The translations under genes were made by a program, and so were the position numbers. 64,000 nt of DNA from positions 400,849-464,848 of the forward strand of contig NZ_JAUOSF010000004.1 of the NCBI RefSeq assembly GCF_030548465.1. The letters run 5' to 3'. This DNA is from Tamlana sp. 2_MG-2023. Lineage in GTDB: Bacteria; Bacteroidota; Bacteroidia; Flavobacteriales; Flavobacteriaceae. The notes under the pieces were generated by a model. It was given only the letters and a program-made list of their open reading frames with translations. It ran no database searches and was not told the origin of the DNA. Positions 63,560 to 64,000 of this stretch are shown in pieces; positions within the stretch are counted from its first letter, which is position 1, and each line of letters opens with the position of its first letter.

Positions 63560-64000
63560 AGCCGGGTTTTAAAAGGATCATTCCTAAAAGTTGTGTTTAT
63601 GCAAAAATTGTAGTTAATCTAAAAAGAAAGAATTCTACGTTTTTCACACCTCTAAATTGACTTCTGAAGGCTTTAATTTTAGCATTAAAAGATTCTGCAG
63701 AAGCATTTGTGCTTCGATTAACAAAATAGTTTAGAATAGACCTGTAGTTTATAGTAATGGTGTTTGCTATGGTATTGAATGCTTTAAATTCAGATTGCTC
63801 TACCTGCTTGTACCATTGTGCTAGTTTAGTATATCCGACTTCTATAGACTTAGTGTTATTAAAAATATTCCTAAGATTTTGTACCAAGTTAAAAGCTGTT
63901 TTGATGTCAGGATATTCTTGGAATAGTATTTGGCTTCTTTCATATTGATTTTTAGTCCAATTAGAAGGTGCCTTATAAAGTAAATATCTGCTTCTAGCTA
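63560..64000 (-). mobile_element. Insertion sequence of ISL3/ISAon1 type, left part only
   Basis: Holds the transposase C-terminus at 63597-64000. The left end of the element probably lies in the GGATCATTCC..AAAAGTTGTG stretch at about 63575-63597 or slightly left; its terminal inverted repeat cannot be confirmed because the other end is outside the window. The boundary is therefore approximate. Confidence 0.55.
63597..64000 (-). CDS. ISL3-like transposase, C-terminal part (cut by the window edge)
   Basis: The frame is open leftward from the window edge at 64000 to its stop at 63597, about 134 residues of the C-terminal end of a DDE transposase. NRSTNASAESFNAKIKAF and FRGVKNVEFFLFRLT are the closing segment of ISL3/ISAon1-type transposases of Bacteroidota, with the conserved Glu in AESFNAKIK being the last acidic residue of the catalytic triad. 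The part beyond the edge cannot be judged, so the element may be whole or broken. It is upstream of mdh but reads leftward. Confidence 0.85.
   Translation of the reverse strand, partial: ARSRYLLYKAPSNWTKNQYERSQILFQEYPDIKTAFNLVQNLRNIFNNTKSIEVGYTKLAQWYKQVEQSEFKAFNTIANTITINYRSILNYFVNRSTNASAESFNAKIKAFRSQFRGVKNVEFFLFRLTTIFA

Noticed and set aside
1..64000. CRISPR arrays, prophage genes, rRNA operon
   Set aside because: No regularly spaced repeats, phage structural genes or rRNA sequence seen in any part of the window.

Overview
This window is a piece of chromosome from a low-GC member of the Bacteroidota, almost certainly family Flavobacteriaceae and probably marine. The signs are the gliding-associated lipoprotein GldI, a split methylmalonyl-CoA mutase with a short small subunit, long signal peptidase I with a DUF5684-like N-terminus, many Bacteroidota-only families (DUF4421, DUF5683, DUF6122, DUF6515, DUF6576), lack of Shine-Dalgarno sequences before most starts, and promoters of the Bacteroidota type (TTG, about 19-21 bases, TAnnTTTG). 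Genus cannot be fixed from the sequence. No rRNA, CRISPR array or prophage is visible; there is one tRNA (Pro, anticodon TGG).

Layout. 1-13200 is mostly leftward: an AraC regulator, response regulator and PAS histidine kinase operon; a small unknown gene; an SLC13-type carrier with a MscS channel; then a set that looks like envelope and stress functions (NADP-binding oxidoreductase, AI-2E family permease, Rho-N small protein, CsbD, YihY/BrkB, a flavin disulfide-reductase-like enzyme, DUF4421 protein). 13500-17760 is rightward: a lone KDG kinase, then a DUF3302-HlyD-TolC three-gene set. 17763-18538 is a 776-base gene-poor stretch. 18539-27210 is an accessory locus: two DUF1254/DUF1214 lipoproteins in tandem, an outer-membrane barrel, a sulfatase, a decayed copy of the barrel's 3' end, a DUF4136 lipoprotein, a second barrel and a BamA-like barrel. 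27371-31358 holds a luciferase-like oxidoreductase, a TonB-dependent receptor and a histidine-rich small protein.

31508-57574 is mainly a dense housekeeping block: tRNA-Pro, PQQ sugar dehydrogenase with cytochrome c, uridine kinase, FtsB/DivIC-like protein, methylmalonyl-CoA mutase, ParA/ParB, DUF5683, DapB, LepB, WbqC, two rhomboids, MutL, lumazine synthase, TPR protein, RecF with a DUF721 protein, cold-shock protein, NDK, DHH phosphoesterase, GldI, a cyclophilin-FKBP fusion, Lgt and a DUF192 lipoprotein. 57781-63340 carries secreted or envelope proteins (DUF2092, DUF6515, a DUF748/AsmA-like protein, a small repeat protein) and malate dehydrogenase. The right edge cuts through an ISL3-like transposase.

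The most unusual part is the 18.5-27.2 kb DUF1254/sulfatase/barrel locus, which looks like an undescribed envelope-located degradation or modification system and bears a trace of local duplication. Second are the histidine-rich protein plus TonB receptor with a perfect 16-base palindrome between them, and the HlyD-TolC pair that lacks an obvious inner-membrane transporter. All functional statements are from reading the sequence; no database search was run.
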